Shown here in pieces: positions 20,571 through 29,261 of a stretch of DNA of 64,000 nucleotides. The position numbers and the translations under genes were made by a program. Position 1 is the stretch's first letter, and the number at the start of each line of letters is the position of its first letter. The notes beneath the pieces are model-generated. The model was not told the DNA's origin. It worked only from the letters and a program-made list of their open reading frames with translations, and searched no databases. Source of the DNA: Micromonospora citrea (GTDB taxonomy: Bacteria; Actinomycetota; Actinomycetes; Mycobacteriales; Micromonosporaceae); the NCBI RefSeq assembly GCF_900090315.1, contig NZ_FMHZ01000002.1, forward strand, positions 3,450,501-3,514,500. Direction: 5' to 3'.

Positions 20571-21194
20571 TCAGGGGTTGGGGTGTGCCAGGAGGGCGGC
20601 CAGGGTGGCGGCGCGCAGCAGCTCGGCCCGGCGGCGCCGGTCCACCTCGCCGCCGAGGAACGGCGTCGAGTTCATCAGGCCGAACGCGGCGTGGGCCAGC
20701 ACCCGCGCCTCGCCGTCGGGCATGCCCGGGTGCAGCGCCGTCAGCACCGACACCCACTGCTCGACGTAGAGCCGCTGGAGCCGGCGGATCCGGCGGCGCG
20801 GCTCGTCGGGGAGGCGGTCCAGCTCGTGCAGGTGCAGGGCGATCACCGCCGGGTTGGCCAGCGCGAAGTCGACGTGGAAGTCGATGAGCGACTCCAACGC
20901 GCCGCGCGGGTCGTCGGGGTGACCGGCGGACCGCTCCTGGCCACCGGCGAGCAGCTCCTCGCTGACCGGGATCAGCGCGGCGACCAGCATGGCCTCCTTG
21001 CCCGCGAAATGGTGGTAGAGCGCGGGGCCGGTGACCCCGGCCGCCGCGCCGATGTCGTCCATCGAGACGCCGTGGTAGCCCCGGGAGGCGAAGAGGCCGA
21101 CCGCGATCTCCAGGATCTCGTCCCTGCGGGACCGGCGCCGGCCCGACCCCGCGGCGCCGTTCGTCCTGCCCCGTGCCTGCTGCTCCACCGTCAC
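20571..21194 (-). CDS. TetR family regulator of the acyl-CoA catabolic genes
   Basis: 207 residues with an N-terminal TetR helix-turn-helix (RDEILEIAVGLFASRGYHGV, then DIGAAAGVTGPALYHHFAGKEAML, about 24-68) and an all-helical ligand domain. The start is GTG 21194, preceded at six bases by TACGCT on the minus strand, so the transcript is probably leaderless. ACCGAG (21208-21213) and CTCGGT (21232-21237) form inverted half-sites over this promoter, suggesting autorepression. Position next to the biotin carboxylase and a shared motif suggest it controls branched-chain acyl-CoA degradation; the ligand would then be an acyl-CoA. Confidence 0.88.
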   Translation of the reverse strand: MTVEQQARGRTNGAAGSGRRRSRRDEILEIAVGLFASRGYHGVSMDDIGAAAGVTGPALYHHFAGKEAMLVAALIPVSEELLAGGQERSAGHPDDPRGALESLIDFHVDFALANPAVIALHLHELDRLPDEPRRRIRRLQRLYVEQWVSVLTALHPGMPDGEARVLAHAAFGLMNSTPFLGGEVDRRRRAELLRAATLAALLAHPNP

Positions 21195-21230
21195 CGGGCA
21201 AGCGTAGACCGAGTACGCGACGGCGTGGAG

Positions 21231-21240
21231 GCTCGGTTAC
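21231..21240 (-). promoter_or_regulatory. tetR upstream motif shared with the biotin carboxylase promoter
   Basis: GCTCGGTTAC, 37-46 nt upstream of the tetR start, is identical to 20536-20545. Confidence 0.5.
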
Positions 21241-21305
21241 CGGCCGGTCGCCTCCGCCACGGCAGGTTGCCGCCGCCCGAGCCCCCGGCGCGGGCGGCGC
21301 ACCCG

Positions 21306-24164
21306 TCAGTGCTCGTGGTCGAGGCCGTGCTCGTCCCGCAGCGCGGCGGCCTCGGCCGGGCGGCCCAGCAGGTCCAGCGCCCGGGCCAGCAGCCAGGCCG
21401 CCTGCTGCGCCGGTCGCGTCCCCGCCGGCAGCCCGCCGAGCACCTCGTGCAGCAGCGGCTCCGCCGCGGCCGGCCGGTCCAGCCGCAGCAGCAGCTCGCC
21501 GGTGAAGACCTCCACCTGCGCGGCCTCGCCGAACGCCTCGATCGACCGGAGTCGGGCGGGCACCCCGGCCAGCCGGTCGTACGCCTCGGCCTCCCGGCCG
21601 TGGGCGAGAAGCACCCGCGCGCCGGCCTCGGCAGCCAGCGCCAGCTCGTACGTCACCGGCGGCGGCTCGTCCGGCTGCCCGGCCAGCCCCGCCGCCAGCT
21701 TGTCCAGCTCCTCGACGGTGCCCAGGGCAGCCGCCTCGTCACCGGCCCAGAGCCGCGCGTACGCCTCCCGGCGGCGGGCCCGGAACTCGTCGAGCGGCAG
21801 CCCGGCCCGCCGGTAAGCCGTCGCCGCCGCCGCGAACCGGCCCGCCGCCAGCGCGTCCCGGTCGACGTCGTAGAGGATCCCGCCGGCCTCCTCCAGCACC
21901 TGGGCCCGGTGCGGAAGGTTGTCGGGGCCGTCCAGGTTCTCGGCGAGCTGCTCCAGCAGGGCCAGCGCCGGATCGATCTCGCCCAGCCCCTCGTAGACGC
22001 CGGCGAGCAGGTGCCGGCACCGGTCCGCCTCGGCCTGCGCGCCGAGCCGGTCGAGCCCGAGCACCGCCTCCTCCGCGACCTCGGCCGCCTCGCCCAGCCG
22101 GCCCGCCACCCGGTACGCGTTCGCCAACTCCCAGCGCAGGAAGGCGTCGCCGGCGGCGCCCCGCTCGACGCAGAGCGTCACCGCCTCGGCGAAGTCGTCC
22201 ACCGCGTCGGCGGCCCGCCCCGCGGTCATCAGCGCCCTGGCCCGGGCGACCCGGACCGGCAGCCACGCGTCGGCCGGCGCCACCCGCAGCGCCTCGTCGC
22301 AGGCGGCGACCGCCTCGGCCGGGTCCTCGGTCGTCCGGGCGTACGCCAGGCAGGCCGCCGTCACGACGTCGCCGAGGCCGAGCTCCCGGCCCAGGTCGCG
22401 GGCCCGGACGGCCGCCTCGTGGGCCTCCGCCACCCGGTCGAGCTGTTCGAGCAGGTGGGACCGGTGCAGCGCGATCCGGGCGGCCAGCCACGGGTCGCCG
22501 CCGGCTCCGGCCGGCACCCGGTCGAGGACCTCGACCGCCTCCGACCAGCGTTGCCGGTGCATGAGCGCCAGCGCGACCCGGTCCAGCCCGGCGGCCCGCT
22601 GCCGGTCGTCGCCCCGCCGGTCGAGCACGTCGGCGGACTCCCGGACCAGCTCGAGCCCTTCGTCCGCGGTCTCGTCCGCCCCGGCCAGCAGCACCCCGAG
22701 CCGGCCGGCCACGGCCTGCGCCCGCAGCTCGTCGCCGAGCTCCCGGTAGGCCGCGACGGCCGCCCGGTGGGCCGCGACCGTGGCGGCCACGTCCTCGCCG
22801 TCGCCCAGCTCGGCGGCGCGCAGCTCCAGCCGGTGGGCCGCCGCCGGGGCGGGCACCTCCGTGGCGCCGAACCGGTCGTCCCAGGCGGCCAGCGCGGCCC
22901 GGAACGCCTCCTGGTCGTGGCGACGCAGCCGCTCCTCGGCGAAGTCGAGCAGCGCGGCGGCGCCGGCGTCGGCCGGCACCGCGACGGTGGGGGCGAGCGC
23001 CGGCGCCGGGGTGGGGTCGGCGGCCGGCCCGGCGGTCGCGGCCGGAACCGGTCGACGGCGCAGGCTGGCCGAGAGCGGCAGGTGCGCGCCGGTCGGCTCG
23101 GCGGCGAGCCGGCGGGAGATCCACTCCGACTGGTACGACGTGCCGTTGCGGGCGTCGAACCGGGCGGCCAGCGCGGTCGCGGTCGCGGTCAGCTCGGCGG
23201 CGAGCGCCGACGCCGCGATCTCGCCGGCCGGTCGGTCGCCCGCCGCCCGCCGGTAGACGGTCAGCTCGCCGGCCCGGCGCAGCGCGGCGGCGCCGGTCGC
23301 GGCGAAGTGCATGGCGGCGGCCGGTGAGGGCGCCCGGTCGAGCCAGTCGAGGTGCCGCTCGACGATCTCCACCGCGCGGGCGTCGTTGCCGGTGAGCGTG
23401 CAGAACTCGACGTGGTTGCCGATGTCCCACAGGTCCGACAGGTTGCCCCGCAGCCGGCGGTACGCCTCCCGGTGGGCGTCGCGCGCCTGCTCGGGGCGGT
23501 CGGTGTGCAGGTAGGGCAGGAGCAGCGCGGTGAGGATGGCCTGCGGCTGCTCCGTGCAGCTGAGCCGGCCGGCGAGGACCGGCTCGGCCAACGCGACCGC
23601 CTCGGCGTGCCGGCCGGTCTCGGCCAGGTACTGCACCTGCGTGGTGGGGTCGCAGCCGGCGCAGTCGGAGAGCTCGTCGCGGGGGGTGGTCTGCCAGAGC
23701 CGGTACCAGTGCGCGGCGGCGTCCGCGTCGCCGAGGTGGTCCGCCACCAGGAAACGGTGCTTGTGGACGGCCTGGAGGCTGTGGCCGCCCTCGCGGTAGC
23801 GGCGCTCCATGTCGTCGAGCACCGCGTTGGCGCGGTCCAGCGGGATCTCGGGGAACCGCAGCAGGCCGGTGACCATGTACTTGAAGTGCCACAGCAGCTG
23901 GTGGGCGTAGCGCTGGTGGTAGGGCTGCGGGTCGCGGTCGAACTCGGCCAGGCACCAGGAGAAGGTGACGAACGACTTCGCCGGCTCACCGCCGTAGACG
24001 TACGCGGTGGTGGCCTGCATCCGGGTCACGAAGGCCAGCTCCCGGTCGTCGGCGGCGTCGACCCGGCGCAGCAACTGCTCGACGGCGGCGATCTGCCCGG
24101 CGCCGTACGGCATGTTGGCGACCTCGCGGAGCACCCGCCACAGGTCCTCGTCTTCACTGCTCAT
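21306..24164 (-). CDS. large TPR protein paired with the Hsp90-like gene
   Basis: 952 residues, no signal peptide or membrane segment, so probably cytosolic. The N-terminal 350 residues are helical with conserved aromatic and cysteine positions (WCLAEFDRDPQPYHQRY, CAGCDPTTQ). A Pro/Ala linker at about 375-400 leads to a long array of TPR-like helical pairs (many A-x8-A-Y/L repeats) to the end. It begins three bases after the Hsp90-like stop, so the two are co-expressed. TPR proteins are the classical co-chaperones of eukaryotic Hsp90, so a partner or client-recruiting role is a reasonable inference. I know no direct proof for this pair. Confidence 0.8.
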   Translation of the reverse strand: MSSEDEDLWRVLREVANMPYGAGQIAAVEQLLRRVDAADDRELAFVTRMQATTAYVYGGEPAKSFVTFSWCLAEFDRDPQPYHQRYAHQLLWHFKYMVTGLLRFPEIPLDRANAVLDDMERRYREGGHSLQAVHKHRFLVADHLGDADAAAHWYRLWQTTPRDELSDCAGCDPTTQVQYLAETGRHAEAVALAEPVLAGRLSCTEQPQAILTALLLPYLHTDRPEQARDAHREAYRRLRGNLSDLWDIGNHVEFCTLTGNDARAVEIVERHLDWLDRAPSPAAAMHFAATGAAALRRAGELTVYRRAAGDRPAGEIAASALAAELTATATALAARFDARNGTSYQSEWISRRLAAEPTGAHLPLSASLRRRPVPAATAGPAADPTPAPALAPTVAVPADAGAAALLDFAEERLRRHDQEAFRAALAAWDDRFGATEVPAPAAAHRLELRAAELGDGEDVAATVAAHRAAVAAYRELGDELRAQAVAGRLGVLLAGADETADEGLELVRESADVLDRRGDDRQRAAGLDRVALALMHRQRWSEAVEVLDRVPAGAGGDPWLAARIALHRSHLLEQLDRVAEAHEAAVRARDLGRELGLGDVVTAACLAYARTTEDPAEAVAACDEALRVAPADAWLPVRVARARALMTAGRAADAVDDFAEAVTLCVERGAAGDAFLRWELANAYRVAGRLGEAAEVAEEAVLGLDRLGAQAEADRCRHLLAGVYEGLGEIDPALALLEQLAENLDGPDNLPHRAQVLEEAGGILYDVDRDALAAGRFAAAATAYRRAGLPLDEFRARRREAYARLWAGDEAAALGTVEELDKLAAGLAGQPDEPPPVTYELALAAEAGARVLLAHGREAEAYDRLAGVPARLRSIEAFGEAAQVEVFTGELLLRLDRPAAAEPLLHEVLGGLPAGTRPAQQAAWLLARALDLLGRPAEAAALRDEHGLDHEH

Positions 24165-24167
24165 CGT

Positions 24168-25955
24168 TCACTCCTGTCCCGGCACGGCCCGGCCGAGCAG
24201 GCCGAGGAAGGAACTGTTCAGCAGCGCGGCGTCGGCCGCGCGGATCGGATGGTGCCCGAGCAGCAACGCCTGCCCGTAGAGCGCCTCGACGGCCAGCCCG
24301 GCCAGCTCCGGGTCGGTCAGCGTGGTGACCCGGCGGACCAGCGGGTTGCGGTGGTTGAGCACCAGTTGCGGGCGGTCCGGCGGGGCGGAGGCGGCCAGCG
24401 CGTCCAGCACCCCGCCCCACAGCTCGTCGGCCCGGTCCCGGCTCGCCGCGAGCTGGTCGTTGAACGCCGCCGACCGGCTGACCAGATAGAGCGCCGGCAG
24501 CGAGACGGGGTCGTACGCCCGGACGACCACCTCGCAGCCGAGCCGCTCCAGGGCCCGCTGGGCGGCGGTGAGGAACGGCCGCAGGGCCAGCTCGACCTGC
24601 GGGTCGAGGCTGTCGAAGCGGGTGGTCAGGTCGCTGGGCTCCAGCCGTTCGATGAGCACCGAGCGGTCCACCGCCGGCAGCCGCTCGATCAGCTCCGTGT
24701 CGTAGGTGTAGCCGCCGTTGACCACCGCCAGGTCCTGCGCGGCGGCGACGGCGGCGAGCTGGCGGAACTCGTCCAGGCTGGCCGCGTAGCGGAGCAGACC
24801 GTGGCGCTGCCGGAACTCGGCCAGGGTGAGCGTGCCGACGTTGGTCTCCATCGGCCACCACTGGTCGACCAGGCGCAGCATCTCGTCGTCGTGCAGGGCG
24901 AGCGCCTTCACCCCGAGGTGGTGCACCTGGAGGAACTCGGCGAGCCGCCGCGGGTCGTGCTTGGCGAGCCGGACCAGCCAGCCGCGCACCTGGTCGCCGA
25001 GGGCCTCCCGGGTGGCGGCGAGGAGGCTGTCCTCGTACAGGGCCTCGCGGCTCGCCGTCGGTCGCAGCTCGGTGGCGTCGACGACGCAGTGCGCGAAGAA
25101 GGCCCAGTCGGGCAGCAGGCCGTCGGCGTGCTCGGCGAGCAGCATCCGCTTGAGGTGGACCCGGTGGCCGGCCCGGGCCGCCGGGTTCACCGGGGTCGAC
25201 AGGATGAAGGCGGCCCCGGTCAGGCCGGCCTCCGGCACCGACAGCGGCAGCACGTCGAACGGGTCGAAGCCGAGCGTCTCCCGGGCGTAGCGGACCAGCG
25301 CGGCCCGGTCGACGGGCGCGCCGGGGGTCGTCGGCCAGGGCGGCGGCCCGGAGGTGGTCACCACGTCGCCGACCCGGACGGTGACCGGCAGCAGCGCGCC
25401 GAAGAGCCGGGCCAGGTCGACCACGGTCGGGGTGCCGAACCACTTGTCGGCGTCGCGGCGCGGCACCAGCGTCACCGTGGTGCCCGGCTCGGCCCGCCCG
25501 GCCCCGGGCGGGGCCGGCTCGACGGCGTACCGGCCGTCGGAGTGGCCGGTCCAGTGCACCGTCGGGTGGTCGCCGTGCCGGGTGACCACCCGGATCTCGT
25601 CGGCCACCAGGAAGCAGGAGAGCAGGCCGATGCCGAACTGGCCGAGGAACTCGTGCCGGGAGAAGCCCAGCTCGTCGCGCTTGGAGCTGCGGCCGATGGT
25701 GGCCAGCAGCTCGTGCACCTGCGCCTCGGTGAGGCCGATGCCGGTGTCGTGCACCCGCAGCGTGCCGTCGCCGGTCAGCTCGGGGGTCTCGACGCGCACC
25801 AGCGCGGGCGCGTCGGGGTCGGCCGCCCGGCGTGCGGTGATCGCGTCGACGGCGTTCTGGAGAAGCTCGCGGACGTAGACCCGCGGGCTGCCGTAGAGGT
25901 GGTGACTGAGCAGGTCGACCACGCCACGGAGGTCGACCTGGAAGGTGTGGTCCAC
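24168..25955 (-). CDS. HSP90 family protein (HtpG-like ATPase)
   Basis: 595 residues. GHKL ATPase domain with N-box RELLQNAVDAI (29-39), DTGIGL (70-75), a lid TIGRSSKR and GQFGIGLLSCF (105-115), followed by an Hsp90 middle domain containing PTASREALYEDSLL, which matches the catalytic-Arg loop. The C-terminal part is shorter than in E. coli HtpG and there is no MEEVD. It should be an ATP-dependent chaperone or a specialised paralogue. The frame is open far upstream, but the GTG at 25955 has GGGGAG before it and gives the canonical N-terminus (FQVDLRGVVDLLSHHLYGS). It forms an operon with the downstream TPR gene. Confidence 0.9.
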   Translation of the reverse strand: MDHTFQVDLRGVVDLLSHHLYGSPRVYVRELLQNAVDAITARRAADPDAPALVRVETPELTGDGTLRVHDTGIGLTEAQVHELLATIGRSSKRDELGFSRHEFLGQFGIGLLSCFLVADEIRVVTRHGDHPTVHWTGHSDGRYAVEPAPPGAGRAEPGTTVTLVPRRDADKWFGTPTVVDLARLFGALLPVTVRVGDVVTTSGPPPWPTTPGAPVDRAALVRYARETLGFDPFDVLPLSVPEAGLTGAAFILSTPVNPAARAGHRVHLKRMLLAEHADGLLPDWAFFAHCVVDATELRPTASREALYEDSLLAATREALGDQVRGWLVRLAKHDPRRLAEFLQVHHLGVKALALHDDEMLRLVDQWWPMETNVGTLTLAEFRQRHGLLRYAASLDEFRQLAAVAAAQDLAVVNGGYTYDTELIERLPAVDRSVLIERLEPSDLTTRFDSLDPQVELALRPFLTAAQRALERLGCEVVVRAYDPVSLPALYLVSRSAAFNDQLAASRDRADELWGGVLDALAASAPPDRPQLVLNHRNPLVRRVTTLTDPELAGLAVEALYGQALLLGHHPIRAADAALLNSSFLGLLGRAVPGQE

Positions 25956-26034
25956 GCTGGAGTGCTCCCCGGTCCGATGCCGGCGCCCACCGTACCGATG
26001 ATCACCGACACGCGCGGTCCCCTTTTCCGGTGGC

Positions 26035-26065
26035 TTGACCCTCGACCCGGTCGAGCCCCGAGGCT
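26035..26065 (+). promoter_or_regulatory. MerR-type promoter of an MFS gene
   Basis: TTGACC (26035-26040), a 19-bp spacer holding the palindrome CTCGACC-C-GGTCGAG (26041-26055), then GAGGCT (26060-26065) and, seven bases on, a GTG. The over-long spacer filled by a palindrome is the hallmark of MerR-activated promoters. No merR gene is in the window. Confidence 0.65.
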
Positions 26066-26072
26066 CGCCGCC

Positions 26073-27353
26073 GTGACCGCACCCCCGCTCGGCCGCGACT
26101 ACCGACTGCTCTGGTCCGCCGCCGTCTCCTCGCGCCTCGGCGACGCCCTGCGTACGCCGGCACTGGCCCTGCTGGCCGCGACGCTGACCCGCGACCCCCG
26201 GGTCATCGCGGCGGTGACCGTGGCTGGGCAGCTCCCGCCGCTGCTGTTCGGCCTGCTCGGCGGCGTGTACGCGGACCGCTGGGACCGCCGCCGGACGATG
26301 GCGGCGGTCGACGGGCTGCGGGCCGTCGTGGTGGGCGGACTCGCGGTCGCCGTGGCCGCCGACCGGGCCGGCGTCGCGGTGCTGGTGGCGGCGGCGTTCC
26401 TGCTCGCCGCGCTCGGCACCCTCTTCGACGCCGCCGCGTTCGCGATGCTGCCGTCGGTGGTGCCGCCGGCCGAGCTGCCCCGGGCCAACGGTCGCCTCCA
26501 GGCCGGCACGGCGGTGGCCGGCGGCTTCCTCGGCGCCCCCGCCGCCGGGGTGCTCTTCGCCCTCGCCGCGCCCCTGCCGTTCCTCCTCGACGCCGTCACC
26601 TTCGCCGCCGCCGCCATGCTCACCCTCGCCCTGCGCCCCGCCCCGCCCGCGCGTTCCCGCACCGACGAGTGCGCCCGCGAGCCGCGGAACGAGGGCCACG
26701 ACCGCCCGGCCGCGGCCGGGCGGGGGCGGTCGGTGTGGCGGGAGGCCGGGGAGGGGCTGCGGTTCCTGCGGGAGGACCGGACGCTGTGGCGGCTCACCGG
26801 TCTGACCGCCGGGAGCAACCTGGCGATCAGCGGGCTGCTGGCGGTGCTGGTGCTCTACGCGCTCGACGTGCTGCGGGTGCCGCCGGCCGGGTACGGGGTG
26901 TTCGCGGCGGCGGCGGTCCTCGGCGGACTCGCCGGTGGGCTGGGGGCGGGTCGGCTGGCCGCCCGGCTCGGCACGGTGCCCGCGCTGCGCGCCGTGCTCG
27001 CCGTCCAGGCCGTCGCGCTGACCGGGTTCGCGCTGGCCCGGCACCCGATGCCCGGCGGGCTGGCGCTGGCCGTCTTCGCCGCCGGCACCACCGTGTGGAA
27101 CAGCCTCTGGGCCACGTACGGGCAGCGCCATGTGCCGGCCGGTCTGCTCGGCCGGGTGGGCGCCGCCCAGCGGATGGTCGGCCTGCTCACGGCACCGGTC
27201 GGGGCCGCGCTCGCGGGCCTGGCGGGCGCGGCGTGCGGGGTGGGGCCGGTGGCGGCGGCGGTGGCCGGCGTCTTCGTGCTGGTCACCCTCGCGGCGTGGC
27301 GGGTGCTGCGCCCGGCCGCGCCGGCGCCGCCCGCCACCGTCGGCTCGGCATGA
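26073..27353 (+). CDS. MFS transporter (EntS-like exporter)
   Basis: 426 residues with about 12 hydrophobic helices. The early motif LGRDYRLLWSAAVSSRLGDAL and the loop GGVYADRWDRRRTM are typical of the EntS/MFS_3 exporter group for siderophores or drugs. A charged central loop (about 190-225) separates the two six-helix halves. GTG 26073 is chosen over ATG 25998 because the intervening sequence is a MerR-type promoter and the mRNA would be leaderless at this GTG. The substrate is unknown; MerR-type control suggests induction by its own toxic substrate. Confidence 0.85.
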   Translation: MTAPPLGRDYRLLWSAAVSSRLGDALRTPALALLAATLTRDPRVIAAVTVAGQLPPLLFGLLGGVYADRWDRRRTMAAVDGLRAVVVGGLAVAVAADRAGVAVLVAAAFLLAALGTLFDAAAFAMLPSVVPPAELPRANGRLQAGTAVAGGFLGAPAAGVLFALAAPLPFLLDAVTFAAAAMLTLALRPAPPARSRTDECAREPRNEGHDRPAAAGRGRSVWREAGEGLRFLREDRTLWRLTGLTAGSNLAISGLLAVLVLYALDVLRVPPAGYGVFAAAAVLGGLAGGLGAGRLAARLGTVPALRAVLAVQAVALTGFALARHPMPGGLALAVFAAGTTVWNSLWATYGQRHVPAGLLGRVGAAQRMVGLLTAPVGAALAGLAGAACGVGPVAAAVAGVFVLVTLAAWRVLRPAAPAPPATVGSA

Positions 27354-27404
27354 CCGCACGCCCGGCGGCACCCGGCCCTGTCGCGGCGATCGACGAGGTC
27401 GCCC

Positions 27405-27430
27405 AACCTTTTCCGGGGGTCCGTGCGTCT
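27405..27430 (+). promoter_or_regulatory. ECF-type promoter before the cassette 2 sigma gene
   Basis: AACC (27405-27408), 17 bp, CGTCT (27426-27430). The same spacing and boxes occur before the cassette 4 sigma gene. This form is typical of ECF sigma autoregulation. Confidence 0.6.
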
Positions 27431-27473
27431 GCCTGGTGACGGCGCGGACCACGGCCGGCCGGAGGGAGGGCGG

Positions 27474-28019
27474 ATGGGACCGGCGACGACCGACGACGGG
27501 CGGAACGGGTACGTCACCTTCGTCGAGAGCCACCAGCACCGGCTGCTGCGCGCGGCCTACCTCGTCTGCGGCAACCGGCACCAGGCCGAGGACCTGCTCC
27601 AGGACGCGCTGCTCAAGCTCGCCCTGCGCTGGCCCACGGTGCGGCAGGGCGACCCGGCCGCGTACGTGCGGACCATCCTCTACCGCGACGCCGTCTCCTG
27701 GTGGCGACGCCGCCGCCGGGAGTGGCTGAGCGCGTACCCGCCGGAGACGGCGGCGCACGAGGGCGACGGGACGCTGCGGCTCGCGCTGCGCGACGCCCTC
27801 GGCCATCTGCCGCCCCGGCAGCGGGCGGTGCTGGTGCTGCGCTACTTCGAGGACCTCACCGAGACGGCCACCGCGGAGGCGCTCGGCGTCACCGTCGGCA
27901 CCGTGAAGAGCCAGTGCCACGCGGCGCTGCGCCGGCTCCGCGAGGTCGCGCCGGAACTGGCCCACGACGAGGGGCGGCCCGGCGACGGCCTGGTCACCGG
28001 GATGGAGGTGAACCCGTGA
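27474..28019 (+). CDS. SigE-family ECF sigma factor (cassette 2)
   Basis: 181 residues. Sigma2 with AYLVCGNRHQAEDLLQDALLKLALRW (about 24-49, key segment AEDLLQDA), the VSWWRRRRRE joint, and sigma4 ending VGTVKSQCHAALRRLREVAPEL. Closely similar in layout to the cassette 4 sigma factor. ATG 27474 is picked because of the strong GGAGGGAGGG just upstream; an ATG-like start 51 bases earlier has no such signal. The stop overlaps the next gene (GTGA). An ECF-type promoter lies 44 nt upstream. Confidence 0.92.
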   Translation: MGPATTDDGRNGYVTFVESHQHRLLRAAYLVCGNRHQAEDLLQDALLKLALRWPTVRQGDPAAYVRTILYRDAVSWWRRRRREWLSAYPPETAAHEGDGTLRLALRDALGHLPPRQRAVLVLRYFEDLTETATAEALGVTVGTVKSQCHAALRRLREVAPELAHDEGRPGDGLVTGMEVNP

Positions 28020-29194
28020 GGGACGACGAACTGCGGAGGCTGCTCACCGCCGTCGCCGAGGACGTCCGGCCGTCGCGCCCGGCGGCGACCGGGTGGGAAC
28101 GGGCCCGCCGCGTCCGGCGCGCCCGCCGGGCCGCCGGCGCCGCCGCCGTGGCGGTCGCCCTGCTCACCGCAGGTACGGCGGTGGCCCTGCGCCCGGCCGA
28201 CCCGCCGCCGCCGGCCGCCGCGACGCCCGGCCCCACCCCGAGCGCCCCGCCCGTGCAGCGGCCGCCGGCCGAGCTGAGCTACCCCGGCGACCCGCTGGGT
28301 CGGCTCGGCGACCCGGTCGGCGCGAAGCTCTCCGCCCGACCCGTACGCCAGGCGCTGGCGCTGTACCAGCCGGTCGACCCGGACACCGGTGCCGAGGGCA
28401 CGATCCGGGTGCTGGGGGACGACGGCTTCGTCCGCGAACTGGACGTCGTCACCCCGGCCCGCACCCGCGACGCCCACGGCAACGAGGCGGTCCCGCTCAA
28501 GACGGGCAGCCTCGCCCCGGACGGGCGGACGGCCGCCTTCGCCCAGACCGACGAGGTGGTCGTGGTCGACCTCACCACCGCGACGGCCCGCCGGTTCCCG
28601 CTCGCCGGACACCTGGAGCACGTCCTCTGGTCCGGCGACCGGCTGCTCGTCGGCGACGACGACACCACGTACGAGATGGACCCGCGCACCGGCGTCAGCC
28701 GGAAGGTCCCGTTGTCGCCCTGGGACGTGGTCGTGCCCGACCCCGGCGGGCGGCCGGACCTCCTGCTGGAGCTGGGCGGCCCGCCGGGTGGCCTGATGCT
28801 GCACCGCGTCGCCACCGACGAGCGGGGACGCGGACAGGACCGGGTGCCCGTCCGCACCTCCGGGCTGCTTCCGGAGCACCGCGTCGACGAGTTCTACGGG
28901 CGCGGCTGGCTGCGCGGCGAACGGCTCGCCCGGGCCGGCTGGATCAGCGTCGGCAACATGAGCGGGCTGGAGGGGGTCGCGGTGCTGGACGCCCGTACCG
29001 GGACGGTGACCCAACTGCTCGACCTGGGTCGGGACGTGTGGAAGGGCTGCTGCGAGGTGCTCGGCTGGGACGGGGATGGGGCGGTGCTGCTGCGCCGCAA
29101 CCCGGGCGGGCTGCTGCGCTGGCGGCCGGAGACCGGCGAGGTCACCGGCGTCACCCGGGACCTGTACGGCGCGGTGTCGCTCGCCGCCCGCTGA
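28016..29194 (+). CDS. membrane-anchored beta-propeller protein (cassette 2)
   Basis: 392 residues. Basic cytosolic N-terminus (1-38), one helix (about 39-57), a Pro-rich linker (60-85), then a beta-rich extracytoplasmic domain with WD40/TolB-like blades (SLAPDGRTAAFAQTDEVVVV; VLWSGDRLLVGD; GVAVLDARTG) and paired cysteines in KGCCEVLGW. The GTG start overlaps the sigma stop, so it is translationally coupled. Most likely it is the cognate sensor or anti-sigma of the preceding sigma factor, although it lacks a recognisable anti-sigma fold. Confidence 0.8.
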   Translation: MRDDELRRLLTAVAEDVRPSRPAATGWERARRVRRARRAAGAAAVAVALLTAGTAVALRPADPPPPAAATPGPTPSAPPVQRPPAELSYPGDPLGRLGDPVGAKLSARPVRQALALYQPVDPDTGAEGTIRVLGDDGFVRELDVVTPARTRDAHGNEAVPLKTGSLAPDGRTAAFAQTDEVVVVDLTTATARRFPLAGHLEHVLWSGDRLLVGDDDTTYEMDPRTGVSRKVPLSPWDVVVPDPGGRPDLLLELGGPPGGLMLHRVATDERGRGQDRVPVRTSGLLPEHRVDEFYGRGWLRGERLARAGWISVGNMSGLEGVAVLDARTGTVTQLLDLGRDVWKGCCEVLGWDGDGAVLLRRNPGGLLRWRPETGEVTGVTRDLYGAVSLAAR

Positions 29195-29261
29195 CCGGGC
29201 CGTCCCCCGTCGCCGTGGGGCCCCTCGCCGGCGCCCTCCGCCGCCTCGTACCGTGGCCGCC

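Noticed and set aside
25998..26000. ATG 25998 as the MFS start
   Set aside because: The 25 extra codons coincide with a MerR-type promoter and do not look like an MFS N-terminus.
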